Shown in pieces: positions 28,894 to 36,331 of a stretch of DNA of 64,000 nucleotides. The notes beneath the pieces are model-generated. The model ran no database searches and was not told the origin of the DNA. It saw nothing but the letters and a program-made list of their open reading frames with translations. A program made the position numbers and the translations under genes. This stretch comes from Novosphingobium fluoreni (GTDB lineage Bacteria; Pseudomonadota; Alphaproteobacteria; Sphingomonadales; Sphingomonadaceae), in assembly GCF_014196615.1 (NCBI RefSeq), contig NZ_JACIDY010000009.1, positions 33,049-97,048 of the forward strand, written 5' to 3'. Position 1 is the stretch's first letter, and each line of letters starts with the position of its first letter.

Positions 28894-29655
28894 CTAAGCC
28901 GTCACCGCCAGCACGCTGTCATCACGGGCAAGTGCCCACAAGCTAAGCCCCGCAGCCGCCGCGCGGGAGACCGCCATGCTGGTCGGCAGCGATACCGTGA
29001 CAAGAGTGGTCGCGCCCGCCTTCACCGCCTTTTCGACGATCTCGTAGCTGCAGCGCGCGGTGGACAGGATGAAGCCGGGGGACAGCGCCAAGCCGGCCCG
29101 TGCCCGCGCGCCGATCAGCTTATCCAGCGCATTATGCCGCCCGACATCCTCCCGCACACAGGCGATTCGGCCTTCGGCTTCGGCATAGGCGGCGGCATGG
29201 GCGGCGTTCGTCTCGCGGCCAAGCGGTTGATGGTCACGCAGAGCAGCAAGAGCACGGAAAATCACAGCGCCCGACAATGGCGCGTGCGGGGCGACAGCGG
29301 GCAGGGGGCGGGCCACAACCTCCAGATTGTCGATCCCGCACAAGCCACAGCTCGATTCCGCCACCCGCGCCCGCACTCGCTCGCCCAGCTTGTCCGCGCC
29401 GAGCCCCTCTATCATGGTGCGTACCACCCAGCCGTTCTCGACCTCGGCAATCGCAAGGTCGGCGATTTGGTGGGGATCGGAGACCAGGCCTTCGCAGATG
29501 GCAAAGCCGGTGGCGAAATCCTCCAGATCTCGCGGTGTCGCCATCATCACGGCATAGGCCAGGCCGTTGAACTCCAGCGCCACGGGGACTTCGGGCACCC
29601 AGGTCCGCGCGATCGGGCGGACACTTCCGTCCGCCGCATGTTCCAGGATTGGCAT
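28894..29655 (-). CDS. fdhD: Formate dehydrogenase accessory sulfurtransferase FdhD
   Basis: 253 residues. The sulfur-carrying motif SSCGLCGIDNLE provides the two cysteines; HAAAYAEAEG and CVREDVGRHNALDKLIG, and STARCSYEIVEKAVKAG are family blocks. FdhD moves sulfur from IscS to the molybdenum cofactor of formate dehydrogenase. No formate dehydrogenase gene is in the window. Confidence 0.94.
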   Translation of the reverse strand: MPILEHAADGSVRPIARTWVPEVPVALEFNGLAYAVMMATPRDLEDFATGFAICEGLVSDPHQIADLAIAEVENGWVVRTMIEGLGADKLGERVRARVAESSCGLCGIDNLEVVARPLPAVAPHAPLSGAVIFRALAALRDHQPLGRETNAAHAAAYAEAEGRIACVREDVGRHNALDKLIGARARAGLALSPGFILSTARCSYEIVEKAVKAGATTLVTVSLPTSMAVSRAAAAGLSLWALARDDSVLAVTA

Positions 29656-29670
29656 CGCCTCAGGTCAGCA

Positions 29671-30048
29671 TCAGATGCCGTGGTAGACGCAAAGCTTGTT
29701 GCCATCCGGATCACGCATATAGGCGCCGAACGCGCCGCCTGCCTGGGGCTTTGCCTCGGGCTGCCCCTCATCCTGGCCGCCTTGCGCCATCCCAGCCGCG
29801 TGCCAGGCGGAGACCGCTTCGGCACTCGGCGCGGCGAACACGATCGTGGCACCATTGGCGGGGACGGCGGCCGCCTGATCACGTGGCGTACCAAAAAGGA
29901 AGTTCTGCCCGCCGGGCAGCGCGTACATCACGATCGAGGCGCCCTCGGGCTGAAATCCGGCACTCACGCCCAGCGCTTCAAACGTGGCGTCGTAGAAACG
30001 GCGCGATCGGTCCAGATCGTTCGATCCCACTCGCATGCCCTTCAGCAT
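29671..30048 (-). CDS. VOC/glyoxalase-family protein
   Basis: 125 residues from ATG at 30048, chosen because AGGGAAAG lies just upstream and the VOC fold starts at once (MRVGSNDLDRSRRFYDATFEALG). The end reads AYMRDPDGNKLCVYHG, the usual closing strand. It is a small single-domain member; the metal-dependent reaction and substrate cannot be told. It lies 15 bases upstream of fdhD on the same strand. Confidence 0.87.
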   Translation of the reverse strand: MLKGMRVGSNDLDRSRRFYDATFEALGVSAGFQPEGASIVMYALPGGQNFLFGTPRDQAAAVPANGATIVFAAPSAEAVSAWHAAGMAQGGQDEGQPEAKPQAGGAFGAYMRDPDGNKLCVYHGI

Positions 30049-30244
30049 CGCACTTTCCCTCTTTGACGTTGGTTTCGCGGGGGTCGTCATGTCGGTTCGG
30101 ACCGGTGAGGTCAATTGCCCCTGCTTTGGCCGTACCGACACGCCAGACGTAACGCGCGCCCACCTGCCGACTTATCCACCAAACGCCCCGCCCGGCGCTG
30201 GCGCAACGCTGGACGCCTTCTCGCCACTTTGGCATCCGGAAAGG

Positions 30245-30916
30245 ATGTGGCACCTCTATCAATTCCCGCTTTGCCCGTTCAGCCGCAAGGTTCGCCTGCT
30301 GATGAGCGAAAAGGGCATCGCCTACGAACTCCAGACCGAAAAGCCATGGGAGAATCGCGACGGCTTCTTCGCGATGAACCCGGCGGGGCGCGTGCCGGTC
30401 CTGCAGGATGAAGAGCGCGGCATAACCTTGTCCGACAGCCGCGCGATCTGCGAATATTTCGAAGAGACGGTGGAGAACAATCAGCTGATCAGCGGCACCG
30501 CGCAGCAACGCGCCGAAGTGCGGCGACTGGTGGCGATGTTCGACGAAAATTTCTTCAACGATGTTTCCGGCCCGCTGCTTCACGAGCGCATGAAAAAGCG
30601 CCTGGTGCTCCGTCAAGCGCCCGATGCGCGGATGCTGCGCGAAGCGATGAAGCTGGCGCACGACTGGCTCGATTATATCGATTACCTGATCGATCATCGC
30701 CCCTGGCTGGCAGGTGCGACGATGACCTTGGCAGACCTTGCCGCGGCGGCGCAGATTTCCGTCGCCGATTACCTGGGCGGGATCGACTGGTCCACGCATG
30801 AGCCGGCGCGCGGCTGGTACCTTGTGATCAAGAGCCGGCCCAGCTTTCGCCCTTTGCTGTCAGAGCGAATGGAAGTGATCCAGCCGCCGACCCACTACGC
30901 CGAAGTCGACGCTTAG
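30245..30916 (+). CDS. Glutathione S-transferase family protein
   Basis: 223 residues from ATG at 30245. N-terminal thioredoxin-like domain (LYQFPLCPFSRKVRLLMSEKG, NPAGRVPVLQDE, LSDSRAICEYFEE) and a helical C-terminal domain (WLAGATMTLADLAAAAQISVADYL). The CPFS start and TLADLAAAAQ are typical of bacterial GSTs. The open frame extends 70 codons upstream, but that part overlaps the VOC promoter on the other strand and looks non-coding. Confidence 0.9.
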   Translation: MWHLYQFPLCPFSRKVRLLMSEKGIAYELQTEKPWENRDGFFAMNPAGRVPVLQDEERGITLSDSRAICEYFEETVENNQLISGTAQQRAEVRRLVAMFDENFFNDVSGPLLHERMKKRLVLRQAPDARMLREAMKLAHDWLDYIDYLIDHRPWLAGATMTLADLAAAAQISVADYLGGIDWSTHEPARGWYLVIKSRPSFRPLLSERMEVIQPPTHYAEVDA

Positions 30917-30937
30917 CTAGGAAGAGGCGAAACCCAG

Positions 30938-30971
30938 CCGTTCGTGTCGAGCAAAATCCAGACACGAACGG
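30938..30971. terminator. Bidirectional hairpin between GST and NDUFA9-like genes
   Basis: Perfect 11-base inverted repeat CCGTTCGTGTC ... GACACGAACGG with a 12-base loop, in the gap between two convergent genes. No clear T-run follows on the plus strand. Confidence 0.65.
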
Positions 30972-30994
30972 ACATTCTCACCCATAGGCGATCG

Positions 30995-31963
30995 TCAGAA
31001 CTTGGGCCCGGGAGCGGGCATTGTGTTCGACTCGTTAAAGCGTCCGGCCTTGCGGAACCGCACCATCCAGCGATCCAGGAACAGCGACAATGGCCGCGGC
31101 TCCACGCCCAGTTCGGCAATGCCCGGCTTGCTCGCATTCGCCACGTTGCCCGCCTTCAGCAAGGCCCACTGATCCCGGGAGATTGGCGAAAATGGCACGG
31201 ACGCGATCGCTCCGGAAACGGCATCGGGAAGCTCGATAAAGGCGCGTTTGCGACATTGCGCCGCCGCGATCCGCTCGTTAAGTTCCAGCATCGTGAGCAC
31301 TTCGGGCCCGGCGATTTCGTAGGTTTGGCCGCGTGCCGCATCGTTGTCGATGGCATTGGCGATCGCCTCGGCGGCATCGTCCACGAACAGCGGCTGAATA
31401 CGCGCAGTCGGCCCGAACACGGGGAGGGCAGGCGCCATCGCTATCAAGCGGCCAAACATCATCACAAAATTGTCGTCATCACCGAACAGGATCGAGGGGC
31501 GCAGGATCGTCGCCCCATGAAATCCGGATAGCACGGCCGCCTCGCCCTCGCCCTTGGTGCGGGCATAGGCCACGTCGGCCTCTGCATCCGCTCCAATCGC
31601 CGAGATATGGACGAAGCTATGCACGCCCGCTTCGCGCGCGGCGGTTGCGATCCGCGCCAACCCACGTCCCTGCAAAGCATCAAGATTGCCCGAAAAAGCG
31701 CCCATCAGATTCACCACGGCATCAGAGCCGGCGAAGACACGGGCCAGGTCGTGCGTGCGGGTGATGTCTAGCGCGATCGACTGCATCTGCCCCAGGTTGC
31801 CCAGGGGGCGGATGCGCCAAGCCTTGTTCGGATTACGGCTGACCAACCGCAGCCGCGCCCCGCGTGACAGAAGCTCCTGTGCCAGATGACAGCCGACAAA
31901 GCCGGTGCCGCCCAGCACTGTCACTACCTTGCCGCTCAAAGAACCGGTCGCGTTGACGCTCAT
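30995..31963 (-). CDS. NDUFA9-like NAD(P)-binding protein (complex I associated)
   Basis: 322 residues, atypical short-chain reductase: VTVLGGTGFVGCHLAQELL, ISAIGADAEADVAYARTKGEGE, ILRPSILFG, YEIAGPEVLTMLELNERI. This is the alphaproteobacterial relative of complex I subunit NDUFA9. It may help assemble or stabilise complex I, by analogy. It stands alone before the tRNA-Leu. Confidence 0.87.
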   Translation of the reverse strand: MSVNATGSLSGKVVTVLGGTGFVGCHLAQELLSRGARLRLVSRNPNKAWRIRPLGNLGQMQSIALDITRTHDLARVFAGSDAVVNLMGAFSGNLDALQGRGLARIATAAREAGVHSFVHISAIGADAEADVAYARTKGEGEAAVLSGFHGATILRPSILFGDDDNFVMMFGRLIAMAPALPVFGPTARIQPLFVDDAAEAIANAIDNDAARGQTYEIAGPEVLTMLELNERIAAAQCRKRAFIELPDAVSGAIASVPFSPISRDQWALLKAGNVANASKPGIAELGVEPRPLSLFLDRWMVRFRKAGRFNESNTMPAPGPKF

Positions 31964-32220
31964 GCCTCGATAAGTCCTTCCGCCAGGCCCGGTTCCTGCA
32001 ACTTGCGATGCGGCCCAGAAGCCTTTGCCGTTTACGCTTTACGCTGGCCCGCCCTTGGCACAACCCCCCGCCGCGGGCAACCGCAGCCAGGTCGGTGAGA
32101 TGACGATTGAAGGCGTGAGTAGCTTTTCGGCCCATCCGATTTGATGAAAAGAAGCGGCCACTGAACAATGGCCCGTTGACAACCCCCGAAGCAGCCCGTA
32201 TCGGCGCCCTCCTACCCCGT

Positions 32221-32307
32221 GCCCAGATGGCGGAATTGGTAGACGCACCAGCTTCAGGTGCTGGCGCTCGCAAGGGCGTGGAGGTTCGAGTCCTCTTCTG
32301 GGCACCA
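32221..32307 (+). tRNA. tRNA-Leu(CAG), integration target
   Basis: 87 bases with acceptor GCCCAGA / TCTGGGC, encoded ACCA, anticodon loop TTCAGGT (CAG), long variable arm and T-loop GTTCGAGTC. It is followed 230 bases later by a tyrosine integrase, the usual arrangement at a tRNA attachment site. Confidence 0.96.
32283..32307 (+). other. Probable attL core in tRNA-Leu 3' end
   Basis: P4-type integrases usually recombine within the T-arm and acceptor 3' end of the tRNA. The identity block would be this segment. I did not see a second copy further right in the window, so the right junction is presumably outside it or too short to notice. Confidence 0.45.
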
Positions 32308-32331
32308 TTTACCCCTGCGGGGGTGAACCGA

Positions 32332-32375
32332 AACCATCGACAAAACCGCGGATTCGCGCCATTTTGTCGATGGTT
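32332..32375. repeat. 14-base inverted repeat just after tRNA-Leu
   Basis: AACCATCGACAAAA and TTTTGTCGATGGTT are perfectly complementary, separated by 16 bases. It could end tRNA transcription or bind recombination proteins at the attachment region. Confidence 0.75.
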
Positions 32376-32413
32376 CTGTTCCAAATCATCCGAAGCGATC
32401 TAGGGCCATCTCA

Positions 32414-32477
32414 CCCCATATGGGGCCATGGAAGTGGGCCATCATGGCCCCCGATTATTTCATGGCCCCATGGGGTC
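32414..32477. repeat. Cluster of GGCCAT/CCCCAT palindromes before integrase
   Basis: Three palindromes in 62 bases: CCCCATATGGGG (32414-32425), GGGCCAT-c-ATGGCCC (32436-32450) and CCCCATGGGG (32466-32475). They share CCAT/ATGG half sites and lie 65-125 bases before the integrase start, the place expected for integrase arm sites or an integrase repressor operator. Confidence 0.6.
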
Positions 32478-32539
32478 AGATGACGAATCCCATCGCGTCG
32501 AAATCGCCGACCAGGACCACCTGAAAAGGAGGAATGGTT

Positions 32540-33763
32540 ATGGCTCTCACCGATGTTGCAATCCGCGCCCTCCAGCCGCGCGACCGGGTCTACAAGTGCG
32601 CTGACGCCCGTGGCCTTTATTTGGAGGTCCACCCCAGCGGCTCGAAGCTCTGGCGGTACAAGTACCGCTATCTGGGCAAGGACAAGCGTATCGCGTTGGG
32701 TTGCTATCCCGACGTAGGGCTCGGCGATGCCCGGCGGAAATGCGATGAGGCGAGGCTGAAAGTCTCAGACGGCGTTGATCCCGGAGCAGAACGCCGTCGC
32801 AGCAAACTGGTCGCGCGGTACCAGGCCGCCAACACTTTCGGGGATGTGGCCAGGGAATACATTGACAAGATGGTCAACGAGGGGCGGGCGACCGCGACCA
32901 CGACGAAGGCGAACTGGCTGCTCGAACAGCTGGAGCCGATATCGCGCTCGCCGATAGCCGACCTCAAGCCGATTGACATCTTCAGCGCGCTCAAGCGCAT
33001 CGAGGCGCGGGGCAAATATGAAACGGCACGCCGCTGCCGTTCCTTCGCTAGCCGGGTATTCCGCTATGGCGCGGCGACGGGGCGAACGGAAACCGATCCA
33101 ACCTCGGTCCTGCGCGGCGCCTTGATCGCGCCCAAGCCTAAGCATCACAGTGCCCTGCTGGAGCCGGAGGCGGTTGGCGACTTGCTGCGGAGCATTGATG
33201 CCTACTCGGGCCATGGCGTGACCCGCCTAGCGATCCAAATGGCCCCGCATCTCATGGCCCGTCCAGGGGAGCTGCGAAAAGCGGTATGGCCCGAATTCGA
33301 CCTCGAGAACGCGGTCTGGCATATCCCGGCCGAGCGAATGAAGATGCGTCGTGCTCATTCGGTTCCGCTCTCGCGTCAGGTGCTCGATATGTTGGCAAAT
33401 TTGCACACGCTGACCGGGCCAGACGGGTTCGTGTTTCCGGCCTTCCATACATCGCGGCGGCCCATGAGCGAAAACACGATGAACCAGGCATTCCGGCGAA
33501 TGGGTTATTCGGCCGCCGAACTGACTGCGCATGGCCTGCGCACTACGGCGTCGACGCTACTCAACGAGAGCGGAAAATGGAGCCCCGATGCCATCGAGCG
33601 CTCTTTGGCCCATGCCGACAAGGATACGATCCGGGGAACATACAATCGGGGGCGGTACTGGGATGAACGGGTCGCGATGCACCAGTGGTGGAGCGACTAT
33701 CTCGATTCACTTCGTGCTGGCGAAAGGGAAGCTTTCCTGCCGGCGAGTAAAGTTGCCGCCTGA
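32540..33763 (+). CDS. P4-type tyrosine integrase of the genomic island
   Basis: 407 residues. An ATG at 32534 sits only one base after AAAGGAGG, whereas the ATG at 32540 has a spacing of seven, so the second is the start. N-terminal DUF4102 arm-binding domain (LTDVAIRALQPRDR, GLYLEVHPSGSKLWRYKYR), core-binding domain, then the catalytic domain with R241 (RPGELRK), H331 and R334 (HGLRTTAS), H358 (AHADKD) and Y368 (TYNRG), the complete tyrosine recombinase set. It would integrate and, with an excisionase, excise the element at the adjoining tRNA-Leu. No excisionase is recognised beside it; the AlpA-like gene at 41.5 kb may serve. Confidence 0.94.
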   Translation: MALTDVAIRALQPRDRVYKCADARGLYLEVHPSGSKLWRYKYRYLGKDKRIALGCYPDVGLGDARRKCDEARLKVSDGVDPGAERRRSKLVARYQAANTFGDVAREYIDKMVNEGRATATTTKANWLLEQLEPISRSPIADLKPIDIFSALKRIEARGKYETARRCRSFASRVFRYGAATGRTETDPTSVLRGALIAPKPKHHSALLEPEAVGDLLRSIDAYSGHGVTRLAIQMAPHLMARPGELRKAVWPEFDLENAVWHIPAERMKMRRAHSVPLSRQVLDMLANLHTLTGPDGFVFPAFHTSRRPMSENTMNQAFRRMGYSAAELTAHGLRTTASTLLNESGKWSPDAIERSLAHADKDTIRGTYNRGRYWDERVAMHQWWSDYLDSLRAGEREAFLPASKVAA

Positions 33764-33819
33764 TGGCGTCGGCCCGCCGTACTCCAGCAGCCCTACTGTA
33801 TTTCGCTTGTGAGTGAACG

Positions 33820-33832
33820 GTATCATCGATAC
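33820..33832 (+). promoter_or_regulatory. Possible HipB operator
   Basis: GTATC-atc-GATAC, a perfect 5-3-5 palindrome 58 bases before hipB. E. coli HipB binds TATCC-n8-GGATA, so the half site is similar but the spacing differs. Autoregulation is inferred. Confidence 0.35.
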
Positions 33833-33889
33833 AAAGTGAGCGTTCGGTGCCATTTTCACAAAGCCACCGATCGGAACAGGCGCTTTAGA

Positions 33890-34180
33890 ATGCTGGTTCA
33901 TACTCCGGAGGACATCGGCACGTTCATTCGTGACCGACGCAAGCACCAGAAGCTGGGCCAGGCGCAGCTTGCCGCCTTGATCGGCGTCAACCGCCGCTGG
34001 GTCATGGAAATCGAGGGCGGTAAGCCACGTGCCGAGATCGGGCTGGTCATGAAGGCGCTTGCTGCCCTCGGAGTGGAAATCCGGATCGGCACCGACGGGA
34101 CCGCCGACCCTCAATCGAACGAGCTTGAGCCTGTCGACATCAGCTCGATTGTCCGCAACGCACGAGGTCCGTCATCTTGA
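33890..34180 (+). CDS. hipB: HipB-like XRE antitoxin
   Basis: 96 residues from ATG at 33890. A helix-turn-helix of the XRE type (IGTFIRDRRKHQKLGQAQLAALIGVNRRWVMEIEGGK) followed by an acidic tail. Its stop overlaps the hipA start as TTGA. It should neutralise HipA and repress the pair. Confidence 0.9.
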   Translation: MLVHTPEDIGTFIRDRRKHQKLGQAQLAALIGVNRRWVMEIEGGKPRAEIGLVMKALAALGVEIRIGTDGTADPQSNELEPVDISSIVRNARGPSS

Positions 34181-35460
34181 GCAAGGAACTCATCGTATTT
34201 CTGTCTGGTCGCCCGGTCGGCCGGGTAACGCAGAATGAACGCGGCAAGCTCGAGTTTGTCTATGATGCGGCTTGGCGGGAAACGCGGGGGAGTTATCCCT
34301 TGTCGCTGTCCATGCCGCTTGCCGCCCTGGAACATCCTCACGAGAGCATCGAGGCCTACATCTGGGGACTGCTCCCCGACAACGAGCTCGTGCTGGCCCG
34401 GTGGGCAAAGAATTTCCAGGTGTCAGCCCGCAATGCGTTTGCCCTCATCTCTCAGGTTGGCGAGGATTGTGCGGGCGCGGTGCAGTTCGTGCGATCCGAG
34501 CGTGTCGAAGCCGTCCTCGAGGCTGGCGGTGATGACATTGCGTGGCTTGATGAGGCCGGGATCGCCGAACGCATGCGCGCCTTGAAATCCGATCATTCGG
34601 CGTGGCGTCGCGCTGGTGACGTCGGCCAGTTCAGTCTAGCCGGAGCGCAGCCGAAAACGGCTTTGCTGCTGCAGGACGGGCGCTGGGGTGTGCCCAGCGG
34701 GCGCATCCCTACGACCCATATTCTCAAGCCTCCCGGGCATGATTTCGACGGGCATGCCGAAAACGAGCATTTCTGCCTCGCCCTTGCCCGTGCACTCGGC
34801 CTGCCTGCGGCGACGTCGAGCGTCGTTCGCTTTGGTGACGAGGTTGCCTTCGTCACCGAGAGGTACGATCGCCAGGTCACGGCGCGCGGCGTCATCCGAG
34901 TCCACCAGGAAGATATGTGCCAGGCGGCCGGTATCTTGCCGACCATGAAATACGAAAATGAAGGGGGGCCTGGAGTCCGCCGGATTGTCGAGCTGCTTCG
35001 GCAAAGCTCTAGCGAGGCGGACGAGGATGTGTGGACGTTCGTTAATGCCATCGCGTTCAACTGGCTGATCGCGGGGACAGATGCGCACGCCAAGAATTAC
35101 TCGATGCTGATCGCCGGTGGCGGGCAAGCACGGCTGGCCCCTCTCTACGACGTTGCCAGCATCCTTCCGTACGACGATTTCGATCCCATGCGCATCAAGC
35201 TGGCAATGAAGATCGGCGGAAAATACCGACTTCGCGAGATATCAATGCGAAACTGGGAAAAGCTGTGCGAGGAGGTCGCTCTAGACCCGGTAGAGGCTTT
35301 CGGGCGAATTCGGGAAATGGCAGGGCGGTTACCCGGTGAAGCGATGAAGGTTCGGGATAGGATGCAGGCTGCCGGTATGAATCACCGTCTCGTTGATCGC
35401 CTAACCGAGTGCCTAAAAATCAACAGCTGGAAGTGTGCTGAGCTGCTGACGAACCCATAG
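34177..35460 (+). CDS. hipA: HipA-family Ser/Thr kinase toxin
   Basis: 427 residues starting with TTG overlapping the hipB stop. HipA_N domain (1-105), P-loop-like FSLAGAQPKTALLL, HILKPPGHDFDGHAENEHFCLALARALGL, catalytic GTDAHAKNYSML and metal-binding LAPLYDVAS. All kinase motifs look intact. Known HipA phosphorylates glutamyl-tRNA synthetase and causes growth arrest. As the first cargo after the integrase it probably stabilises the island. Confidence 0.92.
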   Translation: MSKELIVFLSGRPVGRVTQNERGKLEFVYDAAWRETRGSYPLSLSMPLAALEHPHESIEAYIWGLLPDNELVLARWAKNFQVSARNAFALISQVGEDCAGAVQFVRSERVEAVLEAGGDDIAWLDEAGIAERMRALKSDHSAWRRAGDVGQFSLAGAQPKTALLLQDGRWGVPSGRIPTTHILKPPGHDFDGHAENEHFCLALARALGLPAATSSVVRFGDEVAFVTERYDRQVTARGVIRVHQEDMCQAAGILPTMKYENEGGPGVRRIVELLRQSSSEADEDVWTFVNAIAFNWLIAGTDAHAKNYSMLIAGGGQARLAPLYDVASILPYDDFDPMRIKLAMKIGGKYRLREISMRNWEKLCEEVALDPVEAFGRIREMAGRLPGEAMKVRDRMQAAGMNHRLVDRLTECLKINSWKCAELLTNP

Positions 35461-35631
35461 ATCGCAGCTTGATCCGATCGGGACGACGACTTCTGTAATC
35501 GGCCTACCGTTTCCGTTATCTCGTAACCACCGGGCAGCAACGCGCCCTTGTCAGTCACAACGGCGCCTGTGACGCTCTCCCGAAAGCGGTCAACATGACT
35601 GACGGGATTGGAACGGCCGTGATACTGCCCA

Positions 35632-36141
35632 GTGGAATATTTGGTCGGGTCCGCGTATGCCATATTCATGGCCTTTTCGAACCCCCAAGTGTACATGGAT
35701 GAACTCGCAGCGCCTTTGTGTCGTCGCTTCGAGGCTGAGCCGACCGCCTACGACCTCGCCATTTCGACCTGCATCATTCTGTACCACTTCGCGGACGTCG
35801 TGGCACACGTGAGAGGCAGTAATCCGCATGACGTCGCAATGGAAATCGCGGCGAAGGTCCCAGCCTTCCATACGATCCGGGCAATTGCCAACGCGGGCAA
35901 GCATGTAGAGCTAACACGCCATCCGAAGTCTGAACTGTTGGGGCTGCGTGCCGAGCACCTGGTTAGAGGGAAGGGGGCCGCGTTCTGCGACGGCTCCTAC
36001 TACTCCGACGGTTCGACGCACTCGGATGCACGCGAGACTGTGGTGGTTGCGACGCCAGACGGCAAGAAGCACGATGTGCAGCACATCTGCATGTCGGTGC
36101 TGGCCGCGCTTAATGAGGAGCAAGAGTTCTTCCAAGTCTAG
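35632..36141 (+). CDS. Hypothetical protein, HEPN-like helical
   Basis: 169 residues if the GTG at 35632 is used; ATG at 35668 or 35695 are possible and no start has a good ribosome site. The helical middle AYDLAISTCIILYHFADVVAHVRG and IRAIANAGKHVELTR recall HEPN-like uncharacterised proteins, but no R-x4-6-H RNase motif is clear. It lies 190 bases upstream of the OLD nuclease gene, so a functional link is possible but not shown. Confidence 0.6.
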   Translation: MEYLVGSAYAIFMAFSNPQVYMDELAAPLCRRFEAEPTAYDLAISTCIILYHFADVVAHVRGSNPHDVAMEIAAKVPAFHTIRAIANAGKHVELTRHPKSELLGLRAEHLVRGKGAAFCDGSYYSDGSTHSDARETVVVATPDGKKHDVQHICMSVLAALNEEQEFFQV

Positions 36142-36331
36142 CACCCAGTGAGGGCAGCAGACCATGGAATACTACAACCGGCGCTCGTCGGCTGCTCGGC
36201 ATTAATTTCCCTCCGATCTTTCCATTAGCTTGATCACAAGTCAGCAAGTTGTAAGTCTTGCCGTTCGACTTCTGTTCCTTCATAGATGCTTGGGGCAAGC
36301 CTCGAGTGCGAACGCAACAGGGTGGTTTGAG

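Noticed and set aside
35382..35696. 104-residue minus-strand frame over the hipA end
   Set aside because: Overlaps hipA and the next gene on the opposite strand, without a ribosome site or known pattern.
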